A stretch of 64,000 nucleotides of DNA from Erigeron canadensis (Eukaryota; Streptophyta; Magnoliopsida; Asterales; Asteraceae), in contig NC_057762.1 of the NCBI RefSeq assembly GCF_010389155.1, forward strand, positions 29,200,055-29,264,054, read 5' to 3'. The position numbers were made by a program, and so were the translations under genes. The notes beneath the pieces were generated by a model. The model did no database searches. It saw only the letters and a program-made list of their open reading frames with translations, and was not told the origin of the DNA. Shown here in pieces: positions 32,411 through 44,170 of this stretch. How positions within the stretch are numbered: the stretch's first letter is position 1; every line of letters begins with the position of its first letter.

Positions 32411-32451
32411 AAATGTTTGTATGTGGTGGTGGGGCTAAAGTTTTTAGCCAG

Positions 32452-32521
32452 TTGGGATTTGAGCGTGTTACTTAGCAGGAGGTATATTATTTTTCCATTC
32501 GAGGCGCGTGGCACGTGGAGG
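32452..32521 (-). promoter_or_regulatory. Conserved upstream block of CBF-5 with CGCG box and G-box
   Basis: The 24-bp block shared with CBF-4 (32452-32475) is followed by GCGCGT (32504-32509, 227 bp upstream of the ATG) and a perfect palindromic G-box CACGTG (32512-32517). On the coding strand it reads CCACGTGCCACGCGCC. This G-box is the one clear difference from CBF-4, which has only ACGTGG. Confidence 0.6.
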
Positions 32522-32780
32522 ATTCTATTTGCATGTCTCTCTATTTTATACTGTATTTTGTTTTTAGTTTGGTTAAAATGAGTGAGGCAACCCTCAGGAA
32601 AAACTTATGACATATGTCTCTTTTTTTTTTTTTATTTACCTTTTTACTTTGAAACTAAAACATATATATTACATAAAATACATCCATAATAAAATAAAGC
32701 CACATAATTAATAAATAAAAATATTACAAGCCTTAATTAAAAAAACAACACTAAAACAACTGAAATTAGACTAAAACAAC

Positions 32781-33141
32781 TTAAACAAATAAAAGTGAAC
32801 ATAACATAGTCCATAACGTAAATAAACTACGTATAGCCATATTTCTCTCTAATGTCTCGTTTCTTTCGGGTTTACCAAGATGACTATAGTCATTGATCAA
32901 CACTTTCAACTCCGCTAAGTTGATTAGTTGATTTTTTTTCTTGAAGTTTCTTTTCCCCAAACTCCATCTTTTGCTTGCCCATATTGATAACTTCCTTACT
33001 CGTCTCAAACAACCCATTCAACTTCATCGAGAGAATATCAAATGTGTCCAAGTACCTAGTTGAAAGGACCAAACTCGACTTGAACATTTTATAAGAACTT
33101 TTTTTTTTAAAGTAACCAATTATAAATTTTGACAAATACAT
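32781..33141 (-). pseudogene. Possible relic of a charged coiled-coil protein
   Basis: Two overlapping minus-strand frames (33141-32890 and 33017-32781) give a K/E-rich segment (GKQKMEFGEKKLQEKK) followed, after a frame change, by LINDYSHLGKPERNETLE. This resembles the charged C-terminal part of NAM-associated proteins that plant transposons often carry, but similarity is weak. Treat as a decayed fragment or chance. Confidence 0.2.
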
Positions 33142-33479
33142 TTACCAAAACCCTTTGTAAAAGACAAAGCACGAAAAGTAGAAATTTCGGCATGACCTTT
33201 TCGTAAAATCGGCATCAGAAACCTGTTACGGATAATGAGTTTTCAAAAGACATTTAATCAAAAGCATTACATTACTATTACGAAATGACCCATCATAAAT
33301 AACTAAAAAAAAACTTCATGACTCCAACACTTTATATAAAAATAACTTTACCAAAATGACATATCACGAGCCAAGATCAAGAGGGCCACTACGAGTTCTA
33401 GCCACAATACCATTATACCGCGAATATAATATGCTTCAAGCTTTATAATTCAACTTCAATCTTTATATTACTTAGCTTT

Positions 33480-35929
33480 GTTTTCATATCCGGGACAACC
33501 TATAAAAAGGGTAAACAACTAAAAGGTAAGCAAACCTTAGTGAATAATCTTGCTTACATTTATATACACGAAGGAGGACAACGCACAAAAGAAAATTACA
33601 TGTAGCCTATGGCACCGTCATCCCATATCTTCATGCTCAAATTTGTACTTTAACGCATTACATAGATCCATATAAGCTATATCAACACAATCAATATCAA
33701 TAATCTCGGGATTTTTAGGCTCCATTCACAAGAGCTTCTTAGGCCTCATAATCACAATGCCCTAAATTGGGCTTAACGCCAAAACGATTACCACACACGG
33801 AATCCACTTTCATATGGTAATCGACCCAACGCATATATAAAGGTATTTCACCTCTTTTGCGACAACGAAAACTATAAATCAAGATGACCACACAACAATA
33901 TTATCGCTTCAACCTAGCAATAATTCACAAATGCATCTAAGGTCATCAACAAGTCATAAATCACAACCATTCAAATTCGCATCTCAAGTTAACATTTTTA
34001 TTGAGTTAACTTATATTACAAAACTTCATTTCTTTAACCATAAACACAACAATATGGTTATACTAAAGCATCAGTTTAATATTTGACTATAAAAGCCACC
34101 AACATTCTTATTGTCACAATAATCCTTTTCAACTCAACAACAATATACATATAATATCATATTTATAATCTTTCACATGAATTATTTCATGGTTAAGAAC
34201 AAAGATTTGGATTATGGTATTTTTAACACTGTAAATTCAGTGTGTCTAGTTTCTCCATGATTTTTGTCTTAATTTATGAATATAGTTTTCTATTTTTGAA
34301 AAATCTTTAAACCCAACAGCTTAAATTTCTTATTGTTTGCGCAACAAAAAGTTGTATACATGTTCATGGCCCAAAAAAGCTTTGAAAAATCTCATTAATT
34401 TATTTTAACTTTTAGACATATGAAATATGTTACACAAAAGTGCAAAGTCCTGCATCTTCAAGAATCAAGAGTTAAAATTCCATGAACATGATTAATTTTT
34501 TATCTAAAAAATAGATTTGACCAACTGACTTCAAACATGCATATCTCGAGTTCTACTTAAGCTTTTTACTTGATTCCAGTGGCCAATTAAACTAGACACA
34601 TAAACCTACAACTTTTATTCAAGACTCATCACATGAATCGTTCTTCAATGCATGTTTTGTCCATTTCAAAACTGATCGCATAATCTGTCATATTATTGAC
34701 CAAAGAATGTTCACCTTTTCATATGATTACTTGTTCAATAATTATTTTACATCATACAAGATCTAACAACTCTTGTTATATGTCACTTAACATCAAATAC
34801 AATGATTATAATTACTTTCAATATCATCTAATTAAAATTCCCAATTTAATATAATTGCAAAAACTCTGACATAAATTAAAGCAAACAACTCATTTTAATG
34901 AAAATCTTCAAATTAGGCTTGTAAAAACCCTAATTTTAATAATCAAAATTACCCTCATTCATAAAACCCCAAAATTAGATGAGATGCAAGAACTTTAGAA
35001 TCAAATAAGAAAATTAATTAAACACATGAACCCTAATAAAATATAACAATAATTAAGAACAATTTCTCAATTAACAACCATGGATGATGATTTTTAATTC
35101 ATGCAAGCCAAATAATCTTCTTTCTTATTTCTGTTTGAAATTCTTGGATTTAATCTACCTCCTAATCTCAAGAATCAAGTAGACAATGATAATTATTATT
35201 ATTAGGTTAGTGTTTAAATTTGATTAAACTTGGGTAGATTAGGAAACTACTCCTTTTCTTCTTTTTCTTGTTGGGATCGCACCATTCAAAGAAAACATAC
35301 CCATATTAATTTTGCTATTTGATTCAATTAGATTGTTGTTAATATTTTTATGAACTAAAGAAATAAATTTAGGTGATAAGGAAAATGACATGGTTATGTT
35401 TGATACATGTTTTTCAAGAGCTTTTTAGGAACTTTAGTTTTTCATTTTAAAATAAAAGCTCTTAAAATATTAAAAGTTTTGTTGATATGCAACTAGCTTT
35501 AGCTTTTATTTAAAAAAAAAGCTCCAAAATAAAACGCTAGTTAAAGTAGCGTTTAAGGAGCTTTAGATTTTCGATGAAGCTTTTACTCTTAAAAAGTTAC
35601 ACAAATGCCTCTTAAAGTTGCAGCTACAGCTTCCATACCAAACACTTTTAAAATATAAAAGCTACAGCTTACAGCTTCATCTAAAAGCTACAGTTATTAG
35701 CTACAACTACTTTTGCCAAACATACTCATGAGTAGTTAAAACATAGTGGTTGTGATTTTCATTCACATGCCACGTCTTACTTAATACAAAAGGATATTAT
35801 ACCCGCTATCCACTAAGGTTCCAACCAAATTAATATCGTATTTTAGTTTTAAATATTAGGAAATTATTTTTAAGGCAAAAATACAACTAAAATTACTTTA
35901 TTTAACTTTTTAAAACATGGGGTGTTACA
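33480..35929 (-). mobile_element. LTR-derived sequence, inverted relative to 37292-38600
   Basis: The right end, read on the minus strand, starts TGTAACACCCCATG, the typical start of a large plant LTR. Complementary matches to the plus-strand block at 38100-38600 are clear (GCTTATATGGATC, TACATGTAAT, CCTTCGTGT.TATAAATGTA). Within it GGCCTAAGAA-type phrases also match. The inner boundary is not found. No coding sequence. Probably a decayed LTR or solo LTR interrupted by the MITE at 35395. Confidence 0.5.
35395..35730. mobile_element. MITE with GTTATGTTTG ends, copy 1
   Basis: Left GGTTATGTTTGATACATG; complement of right AGTATGTTTGGCAAAAGTAG. The interior repeats AGCTTTAGCTTTT and CAGCTACAGCTT phrases. 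The same structure and motif order occur at 50055-50395. No clean target duplication identified. Confidence 0.6.
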
Positions 35930-36193
35930 CTAGCCACCCCTTTTCCCTTGTCGGACACTTCACGACCCCCCATGCGCGGCTCTTCTAGCCGCGTCTCTCC
36001 CGGGCACGCGCTCTGGGAACACTGACTCATTCTCGGTAAACTCATTAAGATCAATGTTCACACATACGTGCATCCGAACTTTTTTACACAAAACAAAAAA
36101 CATTTGAATTTTTTTTATAAAAAAAGGACCGAAAATTTTACTAAAAAAAGTACAAGTTGAATTAAAAAAAATACAAGTCGAATTAAATAAAAA
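35930..36193. other. GC-rich intergenic patch
   Basis: 35935-36015 is unusually GC-rich for this window (CATGCGCGGCTCTTC, TCTCCCGGGCACGCGCTC). A 91-codon minus-strand frame covers it, but I recognise nothing in it. Confidence 0.4.
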
Positions 36194-37244
36194 GGGTTTT
36201 TCTGTAATGTGCCTACTAGGCACATGGTTAATCACAATTAATGAATTATAATTTCCTTTTATAATTTATACTTAATTTAATGAATGGCTAGAATGTATAA
36301 AAAATTATAATGCTAAATATACGATATATTTAGAATCTTAAGTGTTAGTAGTATACGAATACGAGTGCATTGAAGAATTTTAAAATACTCCAGTGATCAT
36401 GGTAGTTTGTTTTTTTTTTTTTATCAAGTTATAGCCATGATTCAAAGGACAATTGATTTAAAATATTTAAATTTTAATTGATTACAAAATAAAGTCCTAC
36501 ATTTTATTTTATTTTCTTACAATAATTTGCTTCAACTATTTTCAATTAAGTATTAAGTTTGATATATGTATATGCTAAGTTTTTACAAACTATTAAGTTT
36601 TTCATAAAGACGAACATAATTTGTTTATGTTTGTAGAAAAATAAATACTATAACTTATTCAAAAACACACCTTTAAGAATTATTTTTAACTAAAGATATA
36701 GGAACAACCAAAGAAATTATTATTATAACCATTATACTAAGATAATTATAATTTAAATTTAAGCTACAGTAAGCAAGTTTTAAATCAAATTAATGGAAAA
36801 GATAACATACAGAGTAATACAGAAAATGGGCTTGGTATTTTAATATGTTTCAGTACTTTTCATTATAGCTCAATGGTTGAGCACCAGTTTTATATGGTGG
36901 AGGTCTCGAGTTTGAGACATGGGAAAAACACTTTAAGGATTTTCACAAATAAAGTCTTCTAGTGAAATAAGTTTGACTCCCGCGGAGGGGGCAGAGTTTT
37001 ATCTCAAATATATGTCATGCATTCGGTCGTTTAGTTGGGGGTTTCTCCTCCGACTAGGTATTGAGGGTGAGGGGCTTTCAAACGCGGACCCGGTTAAGAC
37101 AACGTAAACTAGATCTCTTGTTACGAGTAAATGTTCCACACCTTTCAGAAAAATTTTTAAATTTAAGTATAAATTATAAAAGGAAACTATAATGCATTAA
37201 TTATGATTAAATATGTATCTATTGGGCACATTGTAAAAATACCC
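36194..37244. mobile_element. Element with about 90-bp terminal inverted repeats (MULE-like)
   Basis: Left GGGTTTTTCTGTAATGTGCC, continuing AATCACAATTAATGAATTAT and TTTCCTTTTATAATTTATAC. The complement of the right end is GGGTATTTTTACAATGTGCC, AATCATAATTAATGCATTAT, TTTCCTTTTATAATTTATAC. Arms of about 90 bp suggest Mutator. The flanking duplication is not clean. The interior carries the SINE-like unit at 36866. Confidence 0.7.
36866..37110 (+). mobile_element. tRNA-derived SINE-like sequence
   Basis: TAGCTCAATGGTTGAGC is an A-box-like start (36866) and GGTCTCGAGTTTGAGAC a B-box-like segment (36902-36918), with tRNA-like spacing. The unrelated body runs to about 37110. The extent and target duplication are not defined. 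Confidence 0.5.
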
Positions 37245-39605
37245 ATTTAAATAGGTAAATATTCCTAAGCTAAGCAAATCCCATCCAAAAGTGTAACACC
37301 CCAAAATTTTTAAGGTAAGGAAATTAACCCCTTTTTATAGTTTTGACATTAAATTAATTTCCTAGTATTTTATTTTTAGATTTTGGGTTAATTTAGTTGG
37401 AACTTTAGCGGATAGTGGGTAAAATACCCACAAAAAGTGAGATGGGTCGTGGGATCTCCAAAGAGTGTCAGCCATCCAATTTGTTCAAGAGTCATCCCCC
37501 ACCACTCTTCTTTTTCACCTCTTCATGCATTTCATCTTATTGTTTCAAAATCAAAGCTTATTCTCTCTAAATTAAGGATAATAATAACAATCACCACCAA
37601 CAATCTTTATCAAGCAAATTAAAAGTTAGGGTTTGTGTGAAATAGTGGTGGTGGCCGAAATTTCAAGGAAAAAAGAGGAGAAGGAGGATTTCCAAATTTA
37701 AAGTCTTGAATTAGCTTATTGTTGTGGAGGTATTAATTTCCCCTAATTAAGTTTTTCATCTTTTCCTTTTTGAATTAGGGTTCATGGAGTGAACCAATTT
37801 GGAGGTTTTTGCTAGAATATAAATTATGGCTAATTTTCCCCAATTCCTTAGATAACCTAGTTTGTCATTTAGTTATGTGTTGAGTTTGATAAGTTCATGC
37901 GATAATTTTAGTTTATGAGAAAAGATGAGTTTCTACTAGTTATTGAAATGTTGATGAAAATAGTAGGTTAAACTACCTAGTGTTATTGTTGAGAATAAAA
38001 GTAACTCAATGAAAAATGGGTTGGGTTTGAGTTTAGAAAAGGCTAGTGATTGAGTATGACTAGGTTGAGCTAGTCAAGTTGTGAATGTAAGCATATGATC
38101 ATAGGTTGAAGCTTGTTATGTGCTTTATTTTTATATCAAGTCATTGTCCAAGTTGCGGAGGAGGTGAGTATATTTGCATACCTTTATGTATACGTTGGGT
38201 CAATTGACCTCATTATGTTGAAGCTTGTTTATCCATGTGTGGTAATTGATTTGGCGTAGGCCCATTTTAGGGCATAGTGTTTATGAGGCCTAAGAACCTC
38301 CGGGCCCTAAGAATCCCGATAGTTGATTTGTTATGAGGCCTAAGAACATCCGGGGCCTAAGAATCCCGATAGTAGTTATTGCTATGATTGTTTAGCTTAT
38401 ATGGATCCATGTATAGTGTTTAGTGTGCAAGGTGAGCATGTAAATGTGGCATGACAGTGTCATAGGTTACATGTAATAGCCCTTGTACTTTGCCCTTCTT
38501 CGTGTTTATAAATGTATGCAAGTATATTCACTAAGTCTTTGCTTATATTTTAGTTGTTTATCTTTTATAGGTAGTTCCGGAAGAAGGAACTAGTTGTTGA
38601 TTAAAGCTTGAAGTGTTAGAAGTAAAGATATTTGCAAGACTTGGAGGTATTTAGGTCATTCATGGATGAATGACAATCTTTTGGTTAAAGGCTTAGAAAT
38701 CCCTCCCCTCATGGCTCTTGGTACATTTAGTTTTGAAGGTCGTACTTTTGTTAAATTTTTGTAAACGATCAAGTGTAAAGCTTTTGGAAGTTTGGATAGT
38801 TGCATATTGGATGAAAATGGTGTCAAAATGGATAAATGACCCATTGATGGTGTTTACGAGATTTTAAACAAGTTGATGTTGTAATTAAGTTTTAAAATGT
38901 GTCTATATAGTTGTTGGAATTTCTGGAAATGAGTTTATGAAAGTTGGCCAAGTGAATTGTATAGTTTGAAGTTTGATCAAAGTTTTAATTTCCTGAATTT
39001 TGGCTCAGTTCTGGATCAGAAAAATCCCACTGCGGCGCAGTGGGGGTTTTGCACCCGCAGGACCGAGGGTTTCCACTACGGCGCAGTGGGGAGTTGCTGT
39101 AAAAAAAAAAATTCGTGTTTTCAATTATCGAGTCTAGTCCTTTCAAAAAGCCATTAAGGAAACATATCAAAATATCATAAAGTTCACAATAAAATATGCG
39201 TATGAGTAAACTGACATTTATATCACAAGTTTAAGATTTTGATATTTGATCTTCCTAAACGTAGATGATTATAACTATCCCCATAATTTCTAGACGCGTA
39301 GTTGTTAGTCATATTTATTTCTAGACATTGATAAACTACTATCCGCTATTTAGTGGTGAATAAAATCAATAATTATCAAGTAATTTTTTAATTAATACAA
39401 GTAGTAAAATAGTAATAATAATAATTATACATCAAAATATGGAGGAGGATAATCTCCTAGCTAAGGGACAGCCAAGAGAAGAAAAAAAATAGGAAAGAAA
39501 AAAGAAATCAAAATCCTATTAGAACTCTTGTTAAATTAATACACTATTGTATCCTAATTGCTTTCAAACTTCAAAATACTTATCTCCATAATAAATATAA
39601 AGTAA

Positions 39606-39845
39606 GTAAGTAACTGCTCAGTGCCGCATTCCGCGGGTTTTGAGCCCCAATACCTCGACAGTGTATGGGGAGGTTAAGATGTAGGCAGACCTTACCTCTA
39701 CCAAAGTAGAGAGGCTGCTTCCAGTTTCTACCTAAATGGTAGAAAAGGCCCTTCAACCTTTGCATGGGATGAGGATCGAACCCATGACTTCTGTCTCCAG
39801 AGACAAGGGTGTTTACCACTGATCCAACCTTGCTGCTTTATAATT
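39606..39845 (-). mobile_element. tRNA-derived SINE with 12-bp TSD
   Basis: On the minus strand: A-box TTGGATCAGTGGTAAAC, B-box GGGTTCGATCCTC, then a body ending CAGTTACTTACTT. Target duplication AATATAAAGTAA is perfect (39594-39605 and 39846-39857). About 240 bp. The same family inserted at 41939-42180. Confidence 0.9.
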
Positions 39846-40339
39846 AATATAAAGTAAATACCCTAAACAAAAAATTAAAAAAAATAAAATCATTGTTTCC
39901 TTTGGTTTCCTTCTGCCGTCGAACAACACAAAAGAAAAAAAAAGATAAAAAAAACATCACCATCACAAGAACCAATATCTAATCATCATTGTCAAATAAA
40001 TTTTTGGTAAGATTTAATATGATGCTTATGAATTTTCTGATTTAAATACAAATTATAATAAATTCTTATAGATTATATTTTATTTTATTTTGTCAAGGTA
40101 TCTAAGGAGTGATCATCAATCTTGAGGTAAAATACTTACCTTTTCTTTTCATATATATATATATATATACATATATAAATGTATCTTTTTATTTATTGAT
40201 CTTTTATTTTAAGTAACCTATTTGATGAATATATATTATGGCAAAATTTATAATAATAAATGAAAGGGTTATTTTAGGTTAAATCAAAATCTTGAAGTAT
40301 AAATCACATTAATCTTATAAGTTTACATATTAATTTTAG

Positions 40340-40537
40340 GTGGCGTATGTTTTCGACTTAATAAATAAGTCGTGACTTAATCAAAAATACTTAATTCATT
40401 AAGTCATCAAATGTGTTTGTTTTTTTGACTTAATAAACAAAAAACAACTGTATTGACTTAATCCATACAGACATTACTTATCCATTCAGTCACTTAATCA
40501 ATTCTGTCACTTAATGGTTAAAAAAACAAACAGACCC
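40340..40537. mobile_element. hAT-like MITE with ACTTAATAAAC motifs
   Basis: Ends GTGGCGTATGTTTTCGACTT and (complement) GGGTCTGTTTGTTTTTTTAA. Flanks AATTTTAG and TAGTTTAG match at 6 of 8. Interior repeats GACTTAATAAACAAA and CAGTCACTTAAT as in 20745-20950. Confidence 0.6.
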
Positions 40538-41317
40538 TAGTTTAGTAGTTAAGATAATTTAGGGAAAACTAATTATGGTGCCGTGGAAATCATACTAACA
40601 GATTTATATAGGTGTTGGAAAGATTTGAAAGTTTATATATGAATATTTAGTTGTAATAGTTTTTAAATGTTAAGTTGGAATTACTTTAGAATTTGGACAG
40701 ATTCAGTTTGTTAACTTTGAAAGGTCGTATCTTGGTCATGGAAGATGGTTAAGTTACGTTTTTGGTGTTTAAAATTAAGTTCAGGAAGTGTACTTTCTGG
40801 TGGAATTGGTTTCGCGTCAAAATGTGAAGTTTTCCGAACAGATTTGGGTCGACTTCAAATAGTCATATCTTGGACGATTTTAAGAACTGGAAGTTTATGA
40901 TTTTCCAGAAACATGTTTATGATGTTAAGAGTTGATAGCAAAAACAATGGGTTTTTTTGAAGCTTCGAAGGTCCTTAACTTTTATAAAACTTTTCTCTGC
41001 GCAAACAGTAAATTTCCTGGCTAGTATGTAATTATCGAATTTTTAAAAATAGTCAAAGTACAAAATAAATTATGTAAAAACTCATGGAGTATCTAACACA
41101 TAAAAGTTACAGTGGTAAAAATTTAAGGTCTTGGTTAGTTCGTTTGACCAAGAATAAAAACTTATAAAGTTACCAAGAATTTTAGTGAATATGAGCTTGT
41201 AGATTAATAATATATGACAAATCAGTTGTGAATATTTTTTTAAAGTAGCCATATATGTATATCGTCAAATACGGGTTACAATAGACGGTTATTAACCATG
41301 TCCATAATTGTAGCATG

Positions 41318-41320
<3 letters not shown>

Positions 41321-41356
<36 letters not shown>
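41321..41356. repeat. (AT)n microsatellite
   Basis: About 36 bp of alternating AT. Confidence 0.9.
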
Positions 41357-41361
<5 letters not shown>

Positions 41362-41904
41362 GTAGATTCTAGTGATCTTCTTGGACTTCGCACAACTACT
41401 TGCTTGTTGAGGTGAGTTTCGTGGACCCTTTTTATTTTATTTCTTTGGGGGAAATTAATGCTCAAAACACTTTTATTTCTTTACTAGCTGTGCCAAAACT
41501 AGTTTGATTCTATTAGACAAATACGTGTAATTATGAAATGTGTATGTTAGCTTTGCCTGTGTTGATTACAATGATGCAATAGATGTCTGTCGATATATAT
41601 TGAAGATAATTTACGGCAATAGATGTGTGTCGATATCTATTGAAGACAATTTACGGCCATGTGCTATGCTAAATCGTCATATCCTACGATTCCGCCTAAG
41701 GTTGGGTGTGACAGTTTTAGTGTGTGTTAATGGAGGAAAAAGGTGTGTGTGTGTGTGTTTTGGACGGTTATTGTATGCGTACAAAGAGAGATTTTCTGAT
41801 TAGAGAGAATCATTGGATAATAATGGGTGAAAGGTTAAAGTGTTTGTTCTGCAAGGGGTTTATATACCTATACAACATTTTCACTTAGACCCCTTCCATA
41901 CTTA

Positions 41905-42537
41905 GGTAATTACATTATCTATAAGATATTAACAAACAAACTAGTAAGTAATTGCTCAGTGCCGCCTTCCGCGGGTTTTGAGCCCCAATACCTCGACGGT
42001 TTATGGGGGAGGTTAAGATGTAGGCAGACCTTACCTCTACCTAAGTAGAGAGTTTGCTTCTAGTTTCTACCTAAATGGTAGAAAAGGCCCTCCAACCTTT
42101 GCATGAGATGTGGATCAAACCCATGACCTCTGTTTCTAGAGGTAAGGGTGTTAATTACCACTGATCCAACCATCCTGCTTTATTAACAAACATATTACCC
42201 TCCCCTATTTTCTTTAATTTTCAACCTTTAAAATACATAAAATACCCTTAATTTTCAACACCTTCCTAACACACACACTAAATCTACCCAATATCCTTAA
42301 AATATTTTATACCCATATTTATCCAAACTATCTATCTTCTTTATTAACTAATTTAAACATTTATACCTAATATCTCTAGAATATTCTTAATAAAGTTATT
42401 TACAAAAGATACATTTCTTAACCATAAAATAATTACACTACCTTTTACATAATTACTTTTAGATTAATAACCACATCGTTACCACCACCGCCACTAGCAC
42501 CACCTGTTGCTGACGCATTGCGCGGGTACCCATCTCG
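41905..42537 (+). mobile_element. Helitron-like element split by a SINE
   Basis: Homologous to 25543-25930. A 5' part (TCTATAAGATATTAACAAAC) lies left of the SINE and the rest continues at 42181. The 3' end has GCATTGCGCGGGTACCCATCTCGT. Removing the SINE and one target duplication restores a continuous copy of about 380 bp. Confidence 0.55.
41939..42180 (-). mobile_element. tRNA-derived SINE, second copy, 12-bp TSD
   Basis: Same family as 39606-39845 (shared GATGTAGGCAGACCTTACC, TTTCTACCTAAATGGTAGAA). Target duplication TATTAACAAACA is perfect (41927-41938 and 42181-42192). The B box is slightly decayed (GGGTTTGATCC). Confidence 0.9.
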
Positions 42538-42574
42538 TAAGCACAAAATACATACTAAGAACAAGTTATAAATA

Positions 42575-44170
42575 TACTAAAAACCTATGTAAATGTACAA
42601 GCTTTTAAAGCACATATTAATTTTAACCAAATTTCGTTTTAACTCCTTAAATTTAAACCAAATTTCATTTTAACCCCCTAAAGTTTCTATGTTTTAACTT
42701 TTACCCCACATCAAAGTTTTCGCTATCATTTTTCGTGACACTAAATTTTTAAATTCTCATGTTTTCATCAAACAACTTTCACAAAGTTACGGTTTTACTT
42801 ATAAATATTTGGTCGTTGATTATTTTCATTTGTCTTTCTATACATATAGCTTTTTCATTTACTAAAAACCTATGTAAATGTACAAGTACTTTATGCGTGA
42901 AATGTACAAGCTTTTAAAGCATATACTAATTTTAACCAAATTTCGTTTTAACCTCTTGTATTTAAACCAAATTTCGTTTTAACCCCCTAAAATTTTTATG
43001 TTTTAACTTTTACCCCACATTATAGTTTTCGCTTTCAAATTTCGTGACACTAAACTTTTAAATTCTCATGTATTCATCAAACAACTTTCACACAGTTACG
43101 GTTTTACTTTTAAACATTTGGTCTTATATATACTAAAAACCTATGTAAATGTACAAGTATTTTATGCGCGGAATGTACAAGCTTTTAAAGCACATATTAA
43201 TTTTAACCAAATTTTGTTTTAGCCCTTAAAATTAAACCAAATTTTGTTTTAACCCCCTAAAATTTATATGTTTTAACTTTTACCCCACTTCAAAGTTTTC
43301 GCTTTATTTTCGTGACACTAGTTTTACAACTTTCACACAGTTATGGTTTTACTTATAAATATTTGGTCGTTGATTATTTTCATTTGTCTTTCTATACATA
43401 TAGCTTTTTCATTTACTAAAAACCTATGTAAATGTACAAGTACTTTTTGCGCGGAATGTACAAACTTTTAAAGCACATACTAATTTTAACCAAATTTCGT
43501 TTTAACCCCCTAAATTTAAACCAAATTTCGTTTTAACCCCCTAAAATTTCTATGTTTTAACTTTTACCCAGTGTTGTAAAACTCGGCCGACTTGGCCGGG
43601 AACTCGGGATCGGAATCAGGGGTTAAACGGGTCGAGTTGGCTGGAATCGGGTCAAAACTCGGTCAACGACTTGGTCGCTTGTAAAACTCGGTCAAACTCG
43701 CCTGGATCGGTCAAAAATCGGGTGGATCGGCCGAGAATCGGCCGGATCGGGTCAAAAATTGGGTCAACTTTGGTCAATCTTTTTTTATTTTTTTAAAAAG
43801 AAAATGCTAAATTGGTTTAAGTTTATGATTCTAATGAATGAAGCTTGAACTTTGAAGAATTATATTAAAGTTTTTAAACAATTATGTTTTAACTTTGAAG
43901 TTTATTCCATATAATTTTAAAAAATATAAATTTTCTATATAAAAACCTGATTCGAGTTCTCCCTGATTCCGATCCGAGTTTTTAAAAACTCGTGACTCTC
44001 CCACTCGCCGATCCGATCCCGAGTCACGAGTTTCCCAACCTTGCTTTTACCCAATATTATATTTTTCCTTTTTCAAATTTTGTGACACTAAAATTTTAAA
44101 TTATCATGTATTCATCAAACAACTTTCACACAGTTACGGTTTTACTTTTAAACATTTGGTCTTTGATTAT
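42575..44170. repeat. Tandem array of about 280-bp units
   Basis: TACTAAAAACCTATGTAAAT starts units at 42575, 42860, 43131 and 43414 (spacings 285, 271, 283). Each unit has AATGTACAAGCTTTTAAAGC, ACCAAATTTCGTTTTAAC and CAACTTTCACACAGTTACGG. The fourth unit is interrupted by the element at 43571. Weakly related sequence continues to about 44560. Non-coding. Confidence 0.88.
43571..44043. mobile_element. Element rich in AACTCGG/GATCGG, 10-bp TSD
   Basis: 473 bp inserted in the tandem array, flanked by CTTTTACCCA on both sides (43561-43570 and 44044-44053). Left GTGTTGTAAAACTCGGCCGA; complement of right CAAGGTTGGGAAACTCGTGA. Subterminal zones are packed with ACTCGG and GGATCGG phrases. A 9-10 bp duplication suggests Mutator. 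Confidence 0.8.

Larger units (their letters stand above)
37292..41713 (+). mobile_element. LTR-derived region with later insertions
   Basis: Starts TGTAACACCCCAAAA at 37292 and ends GGTTGGGTGTGACA at 41713; both are typical LTR termini. It contains GAGGTGAGT near 38163 and 41411, and ACTGCGGCGCAGTGGG twice near 39029 and 39074. The flanks AAAAG and GTTTT do not match, so these may be ends of two different LTRs. A SINE (39606), a MITE (40340) and a TA run (41321) are inserted. Repeated ATTTACGGC / GTGTGTCGATAT phrases at 41580-41660 form a short tandem. No gene. Confidence 0.45.

Noticed and set aside
35960..36235. 91-codon minus-strand frame over a GC-rich patch
   Set aside because: No homology recognised; compositional outlier only.
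36866..36930. Functional tRNA gene
   Set aside because: A and B boxes are present, but the arms do not fold as a full cloverleaf and a long unrelated body follows, as in SINEs.
33480..38600. Complete LTR retrotransposon with two LTRs
   Set aside because: The two related blocks are inverted relative to each other and no gag-pol lies between them.
37292..41713. Single intact 4.4-kb LTR
   Set aside because: Termini look right, but flanking 5-mers AAAAG and GTTTT do not match, so I do not claim one unit.
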